Of a stretch of 64,000 nt of DNA, positions 1 through 8,910 are shown one piece after another. Origin of the DNA: Arthrobacter sp. zg-Y769 (GTDB lineage: Bacteria > Actinomycetota > Actinomycetes > Actinomycetales > Micrococcaceae). The translations under genes and the position numbers were made by a program. The stretch is from positions 1-64,000 of the forward strand of contig NZ_JAJJOE010000016.1 in assembly GCF_020907405.1 (NCBI RefSeq), given 5' to 3'. Below the pieces are notes generated by a model. The model had not been told where the DNA came from, made no database searches, and saw nothing but the letters and a program-made list of their open reading frames with translations. Numbering within the stretch: position 1 is the stretch's first letter; the number at the start of each line of letters is the position of its first letter.

Positions 1-13
1 CCCCCCCGGGAAC

Positions 14-1219
14 CTACCGCGCGTTCCGCCGGCGACTGAACCCGAATGCCACCGCCGCCAGCAGCACCAGGCCCTTGATGATCTGCTGCCACGCGGCGTC
101 GACGGACAGGATGGACAGGCCCTGGTTCAGCACGCCCATCACCAGTCCGCCGATCACGGCACCGACCACCGTACCGACGCCGCCCTGCACCGAGGCACCG
201 CCGATGAACACGGCGGCAATGGCGTCGAGCTCAAACCCTGCGCCGGCCCCGGCCACCGCGCTGCCAGCCCGGGCGGTACTGACCACGGCAGCGAGTCCGG
301 CTAGGAAGCCCATGTTCACAAACACGAGGAAGTTCACCCACTGGGTCTTCACCCCGGACATCATGGCGGCGTTCAGGTTCCCGCCCATGGCGTAGATGTG
401 CCGGCCGAAGACGGTGCGGCCCAGCAGGAACGAGTACCCCAGCACCAGCCCGGCCAGGATGATCAGGATGATCGGCATACCGCGGTTGTAGGCCAGCAGA
501 TAGCAGAGGTACATGATCGCGAAGACGGCCACGGCCATCTTGAAGACAAACGACGCCGTACGCTCGCGCGGCAGGTCCAGCCGGCGCAGGTCCGCCCGCC
601 CCTTGAGCTGCTGCGCCACCAGGGCAACCGAGGCCAGGGCACCGATGCCCAGGGTCAGCAGGTCCGGCGTGCCCGTGGAGGGCAGGGTGCCGGAGCCGAT
701 CGAGTTGTACGGCCGCGGCAGGCCGCTGATGGTGCCGTCGGAGAGCAGCACCAGCGCGACGCCGCGGAACACCAGCATCCCGGCCAGGGTGACAATGAAT
801 GCGGGTATCCCCACAAACGCCACCCAAAACCCCTGCCAGGCGCCGATCAGCGCGCCGACCAGCAGCGAGAGCACCACGGCCGCCCACCAGGGCATCCCCC
901 ACTCGTTCATCGCCAGGGCCGCAATGGCACCGACGGTGGCCACCACCGATCCCACGGAGAGGTCGATGTGCCCGGCAATGATTACCATGACCATGCCGAT
1001 GGCCAGGATCAGCACGTACGCGTTCTGCTGGATGAGGTTGCTGACGTTGCCCGGATACAGCAGCCGTCCTTCGGTGAGCACCTGGAACAGCAGGATGATC
1101 ACCACCAGTGCGGCGAGGATGCCGTATTGGCGCAGGTCCACCCGGCGTCGTTTTTTGGGCGCTGTGCCCGATGACGGCGGCAGCGGCGCCATCGCCTGTT
1201 CTGGAGTAGTGGTGGTCAC
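14..1219 (-). CDS. mmsB: Multiple-monosaccharide ABC transporter, permease
   Basis: Membrane subunit of a sugar importer of the GguB/XylH (RbsC-like) family, forming the channel used with the ATPase and binding protein encoded upstream. The 401-residue protein has a basic, hydrophilic N-terminus of about 30 residues and then repeated hydrophobic segments (roughly 8-10 helices). The family signature GHIDLSVGS lies near residues 83-91, and a second conserved loop ([12 protein letters not shown]) sits in the C-terminal half. It starts with GTG and overlaps the ATPase stop in a GTGA, so translation is probably coupled. The gene ends 13 bp from the window edge. Substrate is not determined by sequence; xylose, galactose, glucose or arabinose are plausible from the family. 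Confidence 0.9.
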   Translation of the reverse strand: MTTTTPEQAMAPLPPSSGTAPKKRRRVDLRQYGILAALVVIILLFQVLTEGRLLYPGNVSNLIQQNAYVLILAIGMVMVIIAGHIDLSVGSVVATVGAIAALAMNEWGMPWWAAVVLSLLVGALIGAWQGFWVAFVGIPAFIVTLAGMLVFRGVALVLLSDGTISGLPRPYNSIGSGTLPSTGTPDLLTLGIGALASVALVAQQLKGRADLRRLDLPRERTASFVFKMAVAVFAIMYLCYLLAYNRGMPIILIILAGLVLGYSFLLGRTVFGRHIYAMGGNLNAAMMSGVKTQWVNFLVFVNMGFLAGLAAVVSTARAGSAVAGAGAGFELDAIAAVFIGGASVQGGVGTVVGAVIGGLVMGVLNQGLSILSVDAAWQQIIKGLVLLAAVAFGFSRRRNAR

Positions 1220-2763
1220 GTGGCTTGTGCTCCTTGGGTCCTGTCGGCGGTCATGTGGCGCATCAGCTCTTCCTGGGTTGCCTCGGCGCGGGGCACTTCT
1301 GCGGTGAGGCGTCCTTCCGCGATGGTGTAGATGCGGTCACAGAGCCCGATCAGTTCGGGCAGTTCGCTGGAAATAACGATCACGGCTTTGCCCTGGGCCG
1401 CCAGTTCGTTGATGATTCCGTAAATCTCGTACTTGGCGCCGACGTCGATCCCGCGGGTGGGCTCATCGAGGATCAGCACGTCCGGCCCGGAATAGATCCA
1501 TTTGCTGAGCACCACTTTCTGCTGGTTCCCGCCGGACAGGTTGCTGACCGTCGAGGTGACGCTCGGGGTGCGGATGTTCATCCGCTGCCGGTACTCGTCC
1601 GCCACGGCGTATTCGCGGTGCCGGTCAATGACCCCCAGCCGGGCCAGTTTCCCCAGCGCCGCGGCGGAGACGTTCACCGCGACGCTGCCGATCAGGTTCA
1701 GCCCGTACCGCTTGCGGTCCTCGCTGACGTAGGCGAGGCCGTTGCGGATGGCCTCCCCCACCGTCCGCGTGGAGATTGCGACACCGTCCTTGTAGACCCG
1801 CCCGGAGATGCCGGTGCCGTAGGAGCGGCCGAAAATGCTCATGGCCAGTTCGGTCCGGCCGGCGCCCATGAGCCCGGCAAACCCGACGATCTCTCCGGCC
1901 CGGACGGTGAAGGAGGCGTTCTCCACTACCACGCGGCCCGGATCCACCGGATGATGCACGGTCCAGTTCTCCACCCGGAACTTCTCCTGGCCGATCTTCG
2001 GGTCGCGGGGCGGGAACTGGTTATCCAGCGGGCGGCCCACCATGGCACGGATGATGCGGGTTTCAATGGCGTCGGTGTCCTCCACCGGGAAGTCTTCGAT
2101 GGTGCGCCCGTCGCGGATCACCGTGACGGTATCGGCTATTGCGCGGATTTCCTTGAGCTTGTGGGAAATGACGATCGAGGTGATGCCCTGGCCGCGCAGC
2201 TGGTCGATCAGGCCCAGCAGGTGTGCGGAGTCGTCGTCGTTCAGTGCTGCGGTGGGCTCGTCGAGGATCAGGATCTTCACCTCTTTGGAGAGGGCCTTGG
2301 CAATCTCCACCAGCTGCTGCTTGCCCACGCCGAGTTCAAGGATCTTCGTGGCCGGGTTTTCGGCCAGCCCCACGCGTTTCAGCAGTGCCGCGGCCTGCAG
2401 GTTGGTTTTATTCCAGTCGATCACCCCGCCGCGGGCCACCTCGTTGCCCAGGAAAATGTTCTCGGCAATGGACAGGAACGGACTTAGAGCCAGTTCCTGG
2501 TGGATGATCACAATGCCGTCGCGCTCGCTGTCGTTGATCGAGCCGTAGCTGACGGGCCTGCCTTCAAGCGTGATGGTTCCGGAGAAGCTGCCGTGCGGGT
2601 ACACGCCGCTGAGCACCTTCATCAGGGTGGATTTGCCGGCGCCGTTCTCGCCGCAGATGGCGTGGACTTCGCCGCGATCAACATTGACGGACACCTCGTC
2701 CAGGGCACGGATGCCGTTGAACTCCTTCACAATGCCGTCCATGGACAGGATGACGTCTGTCAT
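1216..2763 (-). CDS. mmsA: Multiple-monosaccharide ABC transporter, ATP-binding protein
   Basis: Duplicated sugar-type ABC ATPase (GguA/XylG/RbsA family) that powers the importer at the membrane. 515 residues carry two nucleotide-binding domains. The first has Walker [10 protein letters not shown] at residues 38-46 and Walker [12 protein letters not shown], but its signature is degenerate (LGVGKQQL). The second has a degenerate Walker A ([10 protein letters not shown]) but an intact LSGGNQQK signature and [16 protein letters not shown]. This asymmetry is normal for the family. It lies about 70 bp downstream of the binding-protein gene, after a strong GC hairpin, and overlaps the permease by 4 bp. 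Confidence 0.93.
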   Translation of the reverse strand: MTDVILSMDGIVKEFNGIRALDEVSVNVDRGEVHAICGENGAGKSTLMKVLSGVYPHGSFSGTITLEGRPVSYGSINDSERDGIVIIHQELALSPFLSIAENIFLGNEVARGGVIDWNKTNLQAAALLKRVGLAENPATKILELGVGKQQLVEIAKALSKEVKILILDEPTAALNDDDSAHLLGLIDQLRGQGITSIVISHKLKEIRAIADTVTVIRDGRTIEDFPVEDTDAIETRIIRAMVGRPLDNQFPPRDPKIGQEKFRVENWTVHHPVDPGRVVVENASFTVRAGEIVGFAGLMGAGRTELAMSIFGRSYGTGISGRVYKDGVAISTRTVGEAIRNGLAYVSEDRKRYGLNLIGSVAVNVSAAALGKLARLGVIDRHREYAVADEYRQRMNIRTPSVTSTVSNLSGGNQQKVVLSKWIYSGPDVLILDEPTRGIDVGAKYEIYGIINELAAQGKAVIVISSELPELIGLCDRIYTIAEGRLTAEVPRAEATQEELMRHMTADRTQGAQAT

Positions 2764-2793
2764 ATGGTTCTCGCTTCAGTGCCGGGGCAGCAC

Positions 2794-2820
2794 GGCGCGG
2801 CGGCAGTCCGCCGCCGCGCC
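2794..2820 (-). promoter_or_regulatory. Intercistronic GC hairpin between binding protein and ATPase
   Basis: A perfect 11-bp inverted repeat (GGCGCGGCGGC / GCCGCCGCGCC) with a 5-nt loop sits just after the binding-protein stop and before the ATPase start. There is no T-run. Such hairpins often stabilise the upstream message or cause partial termination, which would give more binding protein than transporter. That role here is inference. Confidence 0.55.
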
Positions 2821-2830
2821 TCGCTGCGGA

Positions 2831-3946
2831 TCAGAGACCGACCTCGCCGGCTTCCAGGAAGCCCGAGTCCACCAGCTGGGACTCGACGGTGTCCTTGGTG
2901 ACCACCACGGGGTCGAGGATGTAGGTGGGAACCACCAACACCCCGTTGTTGTAGGTCTCGGTGTCATTGACCTCCACATCCTCGCCGGCCACGAGCGCGT
3001 CGATCATGGTTTCCACCTGCGTGCCGAGCTCACGGGTATCCTTCCAGACGGTCATGGACTGCCGGTCCTCCAGCATCGCCTTCACATTGGCGACGTCGCC
3101 GTCCTGGCCGGTGATCAACGGCCAGTCCGATCCGGGCTGGTATCCGGCGGCATCCAGGGAGGCCTCGATGCCCAGCGCCAAGCTGTCATTCGGCGATAGG
3201 ACGACGTCGACCTTCTCGCCGCCGGTGTAGAAGGACTGCAGGCGGTTATCCATTTCCGCCTGGGCGTCGGCCGATTCCCAGCCGAGGATGCCGATGGATG
3301 TCCATTCGTCATTGCTGGCCGGGGACTTGCCGGACGGCACTACGAGCTGGCCGCTCTCCACGTAGGGCAGCAGCACATCCCATGCTCCGGAGAAGAAGAA
3401 GGAGGCGTTGTTGTCATCGGGGCTTCCGGCGAAGGGCTCCAGGTTGAACGGGCCCTCACCCTCGGCCAGGCCGAGTTGCTCTTCGATGAACTCGCCCTGG
3501 AGCTGGCCTACCTTGTAGTTGTCGAACGTGGCGTAGTAGTCCACGGCTTCGGTGCCGTTGATCAGGCGGTCGTAGGCGATGATCTGCACGTCCTGGCCCT
3601 TCGCGTCTTCGAGCGTGGGGCCGAGGGTTTCGCCGTCGATGGCCGCGACCACCAGGATCTTCGCGCCGCCGGCTACCTGGTTCTGGATCTGGCTGATCTG
3701 CTGGTCGGTCTTGTTGTCGGCGTACTGCAGGTCAACCGTGCAGTCCTTGGCTTCGAGTTTTTCCTTCAGCCCTTCGCCGTCGTTGATCCAGCGCTCGAGG
3801 CTGCGGGTGGGCATGGAGATCCCGACGTTGCAGGAGCTGGCTTCGCCTTCCTCTTCTGAGTTGGAGCCCGCCGGCGCGCAGGCGGACAGGCCTGCCGCCA
3901 GGCCAACGGCCAGGAAGACCGCCGAGAGATTCTTAGTTCTGGTCAT
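2831..3946 (-). CDS. chvE: Sugar ABC transporter substrate-binding lipoprotein (ChvE-like)
   Basis: Extracellular sugar-binding protein that delivers monosaccharides to the permease; periplasmic-binding-protein class I (ChvE/XylF/RbsB) fold. The start chosen is the ATG at 3946, preceded by GAAGG at good distance; the longer reading frame upstream lacks a signal sequence. The 371-residue product begins with a lipoprotein signal (basic MTRTK, hydrophobic stretch, lipobox LSAC), so the mature protein is lipid-anchored at its first Cys. Family-typical pieces follow: CNVGISMPTRSLERW near the mature N-terminus, VVAAIDG, IAYDRLI, and VVLSPNDSLALGIEASLDAAGY. First gene of the transporter operon. Confidence 0.92.
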   Translation of the reverse strand: MTRTKNLSAVFLAVGLAAGLSACAPAGSNSEEEGEASSCNVGISMPTRSLERWINDGEGLKEKLEAKDCTVDLQYADNKTDQQISQIQNQVAGGAKILVVAAIDGETLGPTLEDAKGQDVQIIAYDRLINGTEAVDYYATFDNYKVGQLQGEFIEEQLGLAEGEGPFNLEPFAGSPDDNNASFFFSGAWDVLLPYVESGQLVVPSGKSPASNDEWTSIGILGWESADAQAEMDNRLQSFYTGGEKVDVVLSPNDSLALGIEASLDAAGYQPGSDWPLITGQDGDVANVKAMLEDRQSMTVWKDTRELGTQVETMIDALVAGEDVEVNDTETYNNGVLVVPTYILDPVVVTKDTVESQLVDSGFLEAGEVGL

Positions 3947-4071
3947 GCTGGAAACCTTCGAAAAGGATCCTGCCGCTGCGGAGCCGTCCCTTGCTTCCTG
4001 CCGCGGCACGCGGCGGGCAGTAATGGATTCATCCTGGGGCTGGATCGAGCGGATACAACGCTGTAGCGCCC

Positions 4072-4091
4072 TGTTGACGTCGCCATCAACA
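4072..4091. promoter_or_regulatory. Palindrome upstream of sugar transporter operon (possible operator)
   Basis: TGTTGA-N8-TCAACA, with arms matching perfectly, lies about 125 bp upstream of the binding-protein start in the 249-bp gap after the AraC-type gene. Size and symmetry suit a dimeric LacI-, ROK- or GntR-type repressor. No such regulator is next to it, so the binding protein is unknown. Confidence 0.35.
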
Positions 4092-4195
4092 ATTTGCAGG
4101 CGATGACAACATGTCCGCCGAACCGCCAACTGACAAGAGAAATTAGGAAACTTTAGCCACAGAACCCGTCCTGGCCCGTACGGAGCTAAACGTGC

Positions 4196-4999
4196 CTACC
4201 GGCCCGCGGAGCGCCGGTAGCCGCTGGGCGTGAAGCCCAAAACCTCCCGGAACGCGTTGGCCAGATGTGCATGGTCGGCGTACCCGAGATCGGCAGCGAC
4301 ATCGGCAATGGAAACTCCAACGTTCTCGCGCAGCCGTTCCGCCGCCTCCTGCAACCGGTAGCGGCGGATCATCGCCAGCGGCGGCAGGCCCACAAACCGG
4401 TGCGCCAGACGCTGCAGGGTCCGGACGGAGACGCCAAGCTGTTCAGCTGCCTGGTCAACCCGGGTCAGCTCCCGGTCGGATCGGATCAGGTCCTCCAACC
4501 GGTTGGCGGCCTCGGCTTCGGCTGTTGGTACCGGCACGCGCGCTTCCAGCCAGGCGCTGGCTATCGATGCTGCGTGCTCCCGGCGGTGGACACCGTCGTC
4601 GTCATTAATTCCGACGCCGCAGCACATGGCGGCCGTCACTGCGGCATGCAGGTCCGGGGCGTGGAACGGGATTTCCGTGTCGCGGAGTCCGCCCGGGTCA
4701 TCAGTAAAAACCGGTACGGCGGCCGGACGCAGCAGCATCCCGACAGCCCAGCCCCGCCCCGCCAAGTCACGGAAGGAGCGCCGCGTGGCGGGACCGGAAA
4801 GACTGACACCGTCCTCCTGCACCACTAGGTTCAAGGCCGGGAACGGCAGGATCTCCTGCCGGGAGACCTTTCCGGGCGCCAGGTCCCATTCCGGAATCCA
4901 GATCCAGCCCAAGCGGTCCCGGAGGGCGTCCGGCGGAAGCAGCCGGTGGAACGCAGGCAGCCGGGCGGGATAAAGCAGCCCGCGCCACTGGTCCTCCAT
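4196..4999 (-). CDS. AraC-family transcriptional regulator
   Basis: Predicted DNA-binding regulator. Start taken as the ATG at 4999 (MEDQWRG), giving 267 residues; an upstream TTG at 5068 would add 23 residues of unlikely composition. Residues about 1-150 form an unassigned N-terminal domain resembling the DUF6597 type found in other AraC proteins (LYPARLPAFHRLLPPDALRD, FPALNLVVQEDG). The C-terminus carries two helix-turn-helix motifs: DQAAEQLGVSVRTLQRLAHRFVG and ADVAADLGYADHAHLANAFREVLGFTPSGYR. A -10-like TAGGAT is on the minus strand at 5046-5051. It is on the same strand as the sugar operon but 250 bp away, so control of that operon is possible, not shown. It diverges from a VOC gene. Confidence 0.85.
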   Translation of the reverse strand: MEDQWRGLLYPARLPAFHRLLPPDALRDRLGWIWIPEWDLAPGKVSRQEILPFPALNLVVQEDGVSLSGPATRRSFRDLAGRGWAVGMLLRPAAVPVFTDDPGGLRDTEIPFHAPDLHAAVTAAMCCGVGINDDDGVHRREHAASIASAWLEARVPVPTAEAEAANRLEDLIRSDRELTRVDQAAEQLGVSVRTLQRLAHRFVGLPPLAMIRRYRLQEAAERLRENVGVSIADVAADLGYADHAHLANAFREVLGFTPSGYRRSAGR

Positions 5000-5090
5000 A
5001 GCCTGCTCATTTCTCCGGGTATTCGGGTGCTGTCGGGGGTCGTGAATCCTATTGTCGCGAATCTCCAAGCGCCACCCTATTGCTGCTGCC

Positions 5091-5103
5091 TAGCCTTGCA
5101 GCA
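5091..5103 (+). promoter_or_regulatory. -10 element of leaderless VOC gene
   Basis: TAGCCT is followed by exactly six bases and then the ATG at 5103, so the transcript is expected to begin at the start codon. No ribosome binding site is visible. Confidence 0.45.
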
Positions 5104-5636
5104 TGACATTCACAGACAACACCACTTCAGACGAAACCGCTGCCGGCCTCACCGGTGAACACACCACCGGCGGGATTCCGCACGGCGCCACCAGCCTGAC
5201 CCCGTTCCTGGCCGTCCCGGACGCCCGAAACGCCATCACGTTTTACCGCGACGTGTTCGACGCGCGGGTGGTGGACGTAACCGAGATGGACGGCGTGGTG
5301 GTGCACGCCGATCTCGACTTTGGAATGGGCCGGCTGCAGTTGGGCGAGCCCAATCCGGCTTTCGGGCTGGTGCTCCCCCCGGAAGGGGACAACGACTGCT
5401 ACTCGCTCGGGCTCTACTGCGCCGATGTGGACAAGACCGTCGCGCGCGCGGCGGCGGCCGGTGCCGTTATCCGCGAACCAGTGACAACCTTTGTCTCGGG
5501 AGACCGCTTCGCCAGTATCCGTGACCCGTTCGGGGTCCGCTGGTCAGTGATGTCAAGGGTGGAGGACCTTTCCGAAGAGGAAAGCGCCCGCCGCGTCGCA
5601 GAGTGGGCGGCGCAGCAGTCCGGCGGGGGCAGCTGA
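5103..5636 (+). CDS. VOC (glyoxalase/bleomycin-resistance fold) protein, PhnB-like
   Basis: 177-residue protein of the vicinal-oxygen-chelate superfamily. Residues about 30-150 form the paired beta-alpha-beta-beta-beta units: TPFLAVPDARNAITFYRDVFDARVV at the start, LGLYCADVDKTVARAAAAGAVI in the second half, and the closing DPFGVRWSVMS. The N-terminal 25 residues are polar and probably disordered. Substrate cannot be told; many such proteins are lyases, dioxygenases or drug-binding proteins. Monocistronic, with a leaderless start and a hairpin directly after the stop. Confidence 0.82.
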   Translation: MTFTDNTTSDETAAGLTGEHTTGGIPHGATSLTPFLAVPDARNAITFYRDVFDARVVDVTEMDGVVVHADLDFGMGRLQLGEPNPAFGLVLPPEGDNDCYSLGLYCADVDKTVARAAAAGAVIREPVTTFVSGDRFASIRDPFGVRWSVMSRVEDLSEEESARRVAEWAAQQSGGGS

Positions 5637-5659
5637 GCCGCCGCCGTGCGGGCGGCGGC
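5637..5659 (+). terminator. GC hairpin after VOC gene
   Basis: Perfect 9-bp stem GCCGCCGCC / GGCGGCGGC with a 5-nt loop, starting at the base after the stop codon. No T-run follows, so it is a terminator-like hairpin rather than a textbook intrinsic terminator. Confidence 0.5.
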
Positions 5660-5698
5660 CCCTGTGCGCGGCGGCGCGCACGCCAGACGGGTCGGGTT

Positions 5699-6133
5699 CT
5701 AGGAGTCCTCAGTCTCGATGCTGATCATCCAGCTGGTTCCGAACCGGTCCGTCACCATGCCGAACACGTCACCCCAGGGTGCCTTTTCCAGCGGCAGGGT
5801 CATCTGGCCGCCGTCGAGCAGCTTGTCCCAGTAGCCGCGCAGCTCGTCACTGTTGTCACCGCTCAGGGCAATGGCGTAGCCGTTGCTGGAATCAGGGGCC
5901 ACGCTTTCCGGCCCGGCCATGGCGTTGGGCGTATCCGAGGCCATCAGCACAAAGCCGCTGTCCGTGGTGAGCGTCGAGTGCATGATTTTGTTTGCCTCGG
6001 ACGGATCATCGGACATGTTCATTTCCGCAAACGTGGAGCTTTCCAGGGTGCCGCCGAAGACCTCCTGGTAGAAGGACATCGCTTCCGCAGCGTTGTCCCG
6101 GAAGTTGAGGTAGGGGTTCATGTTCGAGGACAT
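5699..6133 (-). CDS. VOC family protein (PhnB/3-demethylubiquinone-9 methyltransferase-like)
   Basis: 144-residue VOC-fold protein. The start is the ATG at 6133, set by AAGGAG just upstream; the longer frame lacks support. Motifs: MNPYLNFRDNAAEAMSFYQ at the N-terminus, then FGGTLESSTF, and the C-terminal GDVFGMVTDRFGTSWMISI typical of the PhnB-like group. Function unknown. It faces the previous VOC gene and is unlikely to be a close duplicate of it, because the two have different family signatures. Confidence 0.85.
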   Translation of the reverse strand: MSSNMNPYLNFRDNAAEAMSFYQEVFGGTLESSTFAEMNMSDDPSEANKIMHSTLTTDSGFVLMASDTPNAMAGPESVAPDSSNGYAIALSGDNSDELRGYWDKLLDGGQMTLPLEKAPWGDVFGMVTDRFGTSWMISIETEDS

Positions 6134-6195
6134 AGCGGTCTCCTTACGGGGAACGGATCGAATGCTCCCGAGTATGCGCCGACGGCCATCCCTGC

Positions 6196-6246
6196 GGAAG
6201 CCGCCGGGCCTAATTCCGCCCTGCGCGGTCCGGCCCGGCGGCTTCC
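6196..6246 (-). terminator. Perfect 15-bp inverted repeat after the 6.3-kb gene
   Basis: Arms GGAAGCCGCCGGGCC and GGCCCGGCGGCTTCC separated by 21 nt lie between the minus-strand gene ending at 6265 and the VOC gene start. The short tandem repeat CCCTGCCTTACTT (two copies) adjoins it. Likely a terminator for the minus-strand gene. Confidence 0.5.
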
Positions 6247-6264
6247 CTGCCTTACTTCCCTGCC

Positions 6265-6669
6265 TTACTTCCCTGTCGGCCGCCCTCGCACGGCAGACCA
6301 TTCGCTGCTGAGCACGGTGTCGCCCACCGGCTCCCAGTCGTTCGTTTCGAAAAGGGAAGCCACCGTGTCCCGGTTCAGATCCGGGGCACCGCCGTCGACC
6401 TCCGCCGTCGGATAGCAGACCCAGAGGGATCCGCCGGGCTCGACGGCGGCAGCGGCTGTGGCCAGCTCATGTGCCAGGTCGGCAGCGGAGGCTACGAACA
6501 GCAGCACGACGTCGGCCGGGAAGCGCCCGTCATCCTCGGCGAGGAACGCGGAGGCCGGCAGCAGCCCGGCCACCTCGGGAAAGTTCTTCGCGCCGTAGAC
6601 GGTGACGCGGTCCGCAGCAGAGATTTCAAACGGCTGGGCTGATTCGGAAGGCACTTCGGGGGGCTCCAT
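6265..6669 (-). CDS. DUF3052-like hypothetical protein
   Basis: 134 residues, acidic and soluble, with no signal peptide or membrane segment. The layout (an N-terminal stretch with VTVYGAKNFPEVAGLLP, a hydrophobic strand DVVLLFVASAADL, then GGSLWVCYPTA and a C-terminal WEPVGDTVLSSEWSAVRGRP) resembles small actinobacterial proteins of the DUF3052 type, which have no established role. The match is by general pattern only. It is followed by a strong inverted repeat. Confidence 0.6.
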   Translation of the reverse strand: MEPPEVPSESAQPFEISAADRVTVYGAKNFPEVAGLLPASAFLAEDDGRFPADVVLLFVASAADLAHELATAAAAVEPGGSLWVCYPTAEVDGGAPDLNRDTVASLFETNDWEPVGDTVLSSEWSAVRGRPTGK

Positions 6670-7074
6670 TCACGGGCATGAGACTCTGGCGGTACGGGCG
6701 GCCCAAACAACTAAGGCGCCTTCCCTATTATTTCAGTTCCCTACTTCGGATTACCCCGGTTTTGGCCGGCCCGAGGCACCAACTGTGTAACGACGGAACC
6801 TCCCGAGTGACGCCCGGCACTTTCCTGTCTGCGACCCACAGACAAAAGGCACCTCCCACCGGAACGGCCGAAGCCGTCTGGGGCAACCAAGGTTGGCGGT
6901 ATCGGTTTCGCGGGGACGGAATTTGTTCCGCGCACCTATCGCCTGCAGCGGCCCGGACCCTTGTTTCCCCCGGGCGGCAGGCGAAGAATTTTCTCCTAGG
7001 GGCGGCGGGACGACCTCAAGGACCGGGCACCATCCGGGCGTCCGGCGGCTGCCGTCCGAAGGCGGTGTAATCCC
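6670..7074. other. 405-bp gap with no supported gene
   Basis: Frames crossing this stretch give low-complexity products without a start signal. It holds a relatively AT-rich patch near 6720-6745 that could contain promoters for the flanking divergent genes, but no clear -35/-10 pair or palindrome was found. Confidence 0.5.
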
Positions 7075-8469
7075 ATGGATCCCCAGCTTCCCCCGGATGC
7101 CGTAGCGGACCTGCGGGCGTCCCTGACCGGTTCCGTCATCCTGCCGCAGGACGAGGGCTACGACGGCGCCCGCCGCGTCTGGAATGGCATGATCGATGTT
7201 CTGCCGGCGATGGTGGTGCGTGTTGCTTCCGTCGACGACATTGCCCAGGTGCTCACCTGTGCCCAGCTGTGGAACCTGCCGCTGGCGGTCCGCGGCGGCG
7301 GGCATAACGTGGCGGGGAACGGGACGGTTGCGGACGGGATCGTACTGGATATGGGTGGCCTGCGGGACGTCAGCGTAGACGTGGACAGCGGTACCGTTAC
7401 GGTGCAGGCGGGAGCCACCATGGGCGACGTCGACGCCGCCACCGAACCCTATGGCCTGGCGGTTCCCATGGGCGTCGTTTCCGGCACGGGGGTGGCCGGG
7501 CTGACCCTCGGCGGGGGTGTCGGCTGGCTGACCCGCGCGCATGGACTGAGCATCGACAATCTGGAGGCTGCCGACGTCGTCACCTCTGACGGCGAGTCGG
7601 TCCACGCATCCGCCGATGACCATTCGGAACTGTTCTGGGGGCTGCGCGGCGGGGGCGGGAACTTCGGCGTCGTTTCTTCCTTTACCTTCCGGGCGCATCC
7701 GCTGCCCGCGCAGGTCCTCACCGGGAACCTGGCGTACGGCAACATGCACTGGCACCAGGCGCTCGCCGCCTATGACGCGTGGGCGGCCGATCTGCCCGAT
7801 GAGATGACCACCATCATCAGCTGCCTGGTACCGATCGAGGAATGGGACATGGGGGACCAACCGCTGATGGTGATCGGACTCGCCTGGGCGGACCCGGATC
7901 AGGAGGCCGGGGCCGCGCTGATCCGGCAGCTTACCGCGGCAGCTCCGCCTGACATGGAGGCAGTGCAAGCGGTGCAGTGGTCGGACTGGCAGACGGCCAT
8001 GGACTCAACATTCCCGCCAGGCTCACGCGCCTACTGGAAAAACGCCTCCATCGACCGACTGGATGACGCCGCCATCGACACTCTGGTCCGCGCCGGGTGT
8101 GAGCAGACCTGGCGCGGGACCGGCTTTGACATCCACCATCTGGGTGGCGCCTACGGCCGGGTGGCGGACGACGCCACCGCCTTTCCCACCAGGGATGCCC
8201 CCTACTGGCTGAACATTTACGGCTACTGGCAGGACCCGGCGGACGACGCCGCCCGTACGGCTTTTGTCCGCGGGCTGGCGAAGGCTGTGGAACCGTTTTC
8301 CTCCGGCGCGCAATACGTGAACTTCATGGGCGCCGAGGATCCGGTGGCGCAGGGCACCGCCCCGTCCGTCTACGGGACGGACAAGCTGGCCCGGCTCACG
8401 GCGCTGAAGACCGCCTACGATCCGCAGAATCTCTTCCGGCGGAACCACAACATCGTGCCGACCGGTTAG
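7075..8469 (+). CDS. FAD-linked oxidoreductase, berberine-bridge-enzyme type
   Basis: 464-residue oxidase of the PCMH/BBE family, which oxidises alcohols, sugars or alkaloids with covalent FAD and O2 or another acceptor. The FAD domain (residues about 40-210) has RGGGHNVAG with the His77 expected to bind the flavin, then GVVSGTGVAGLTLGGGVGWLTR and GLRGGGGNFGVVSSF. The second attachment Cys of bicovalent members is absent (the segment reads GVVSGTGVAG), so a single His link is expected. The C-terminal BBE segment YDPQNLFRRNHNI is intact. No signal peptide, so cytosolic. Substrate unknown. It converges on the small gene at 8474. Confidence 0.88.
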   Translation: MDPQLPPDAVADLRASLTGSVILPQDEGYDGARRVWNGMIDVLPAMVVRVASVDDIAQVLTCAQLWNLPLAVRGGGHNVAGNGTVADGIVLDMGGLRDVSVDVDSGTVTVQAGATMGDVDAATEPYGLAVPMGVVSGTGVAGLTLGGGVGWLTRAHGLSIDNLEAADVVTSDGESVHASADDHSELFWGLRGGGGNFGVVSSFTFRAHPLPAQVLTGNLAYGNMHWHQALAAYDAWAADLPDEMTTIISCLVPIEEWDMGDQPLMVIGLAWADPDQEAGAALIRQLTAAAPPDMEAVQAVQWSDWQTAMDSTFPPGSRAYWKNASIDRLDDAAIDTLVRAGCEQTWRGTGFDIHHLGGAYGRVADDATAFPTRDAPYWLNIYGYWQDPADDAARTAFVRGLAKAVEPFSSGAQYVNFMGAEDPVAQGTAPSVYGTDKLARLTALKTAYDPQNLFRRNHNIVPTG

Positions 8470-8473
8470 CGGA

Positions 8474-8770
8474 TTAGGGCGTATCCCGGGAGACTTTGTT
8501 CTGCATGGACGGATGTGCGGAGCACTCTCCGTGCAGGGTTATTCCCCGGTGGGTCGAGCTGGTGGCATAGATGATTTTGAGCCCGCTTCCTCCCCGTCCG
8601 GTGGCATCCCAGGCCACACCCTCGGGATAGGACGGATCCCCGAAGACCCCGCTGATCTCCAGCCCCTGGTCTTCCATGTACCGGATCACAGCATCCCGGT
8701 CGGCTTGGGGGTCATCCGTGCCCGGCCCAAACAGATGCAGGGATATCTGATTCGGAGAAACGCAATGCAT
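8474..8770 (-). CDS. Hypothetical protein, possibly truncated
   Basis: 98 residues from the ATG at 8770, unrecognised. The middle (AVIRYMEDQGLEISGVFGDPSYPEGVAWDATGRGGSGLKIIY) looks like a folded domain with normal codon use, and the C-terminus has one pair of Cys-containing turns (HGECSAHPSMQNKV). Proteins with such endings are often secreted, yet no signal peptide is found in this frame, so the 5' end may have been lost. The ribosome binding site is weak. Confidence 0.5.
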   Translation of the reverse strand: MHCVSPNQISLHLFGPGTDDPQADRDAVIRYMEDQGLEISGVFGDPSYPEGVAWDATGRGGSGLKIIYATSSTHRGITLHGECSAHPSMQNKVSRDTP

Positions 8771-8910
8771 TAAGCCCCGTCGGCATAAAAGACGGCAGGG
8801 TCCGCCTGTCCGCCTGATTATTGAACACGCTGATCGAACCGGGCACACTGTTACCGGACGCTCCCACCACGTTCCCCATCCGGCGTCCCCATCAGCACGG
8901 AGGTTCCACC

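Noticed and set aside
6678-7070. Plus-strand frame of 130 codons before the FAD oxidase
   Set aside because: Composition is that of noncoding high-GC DNA, no start signal or family feature.
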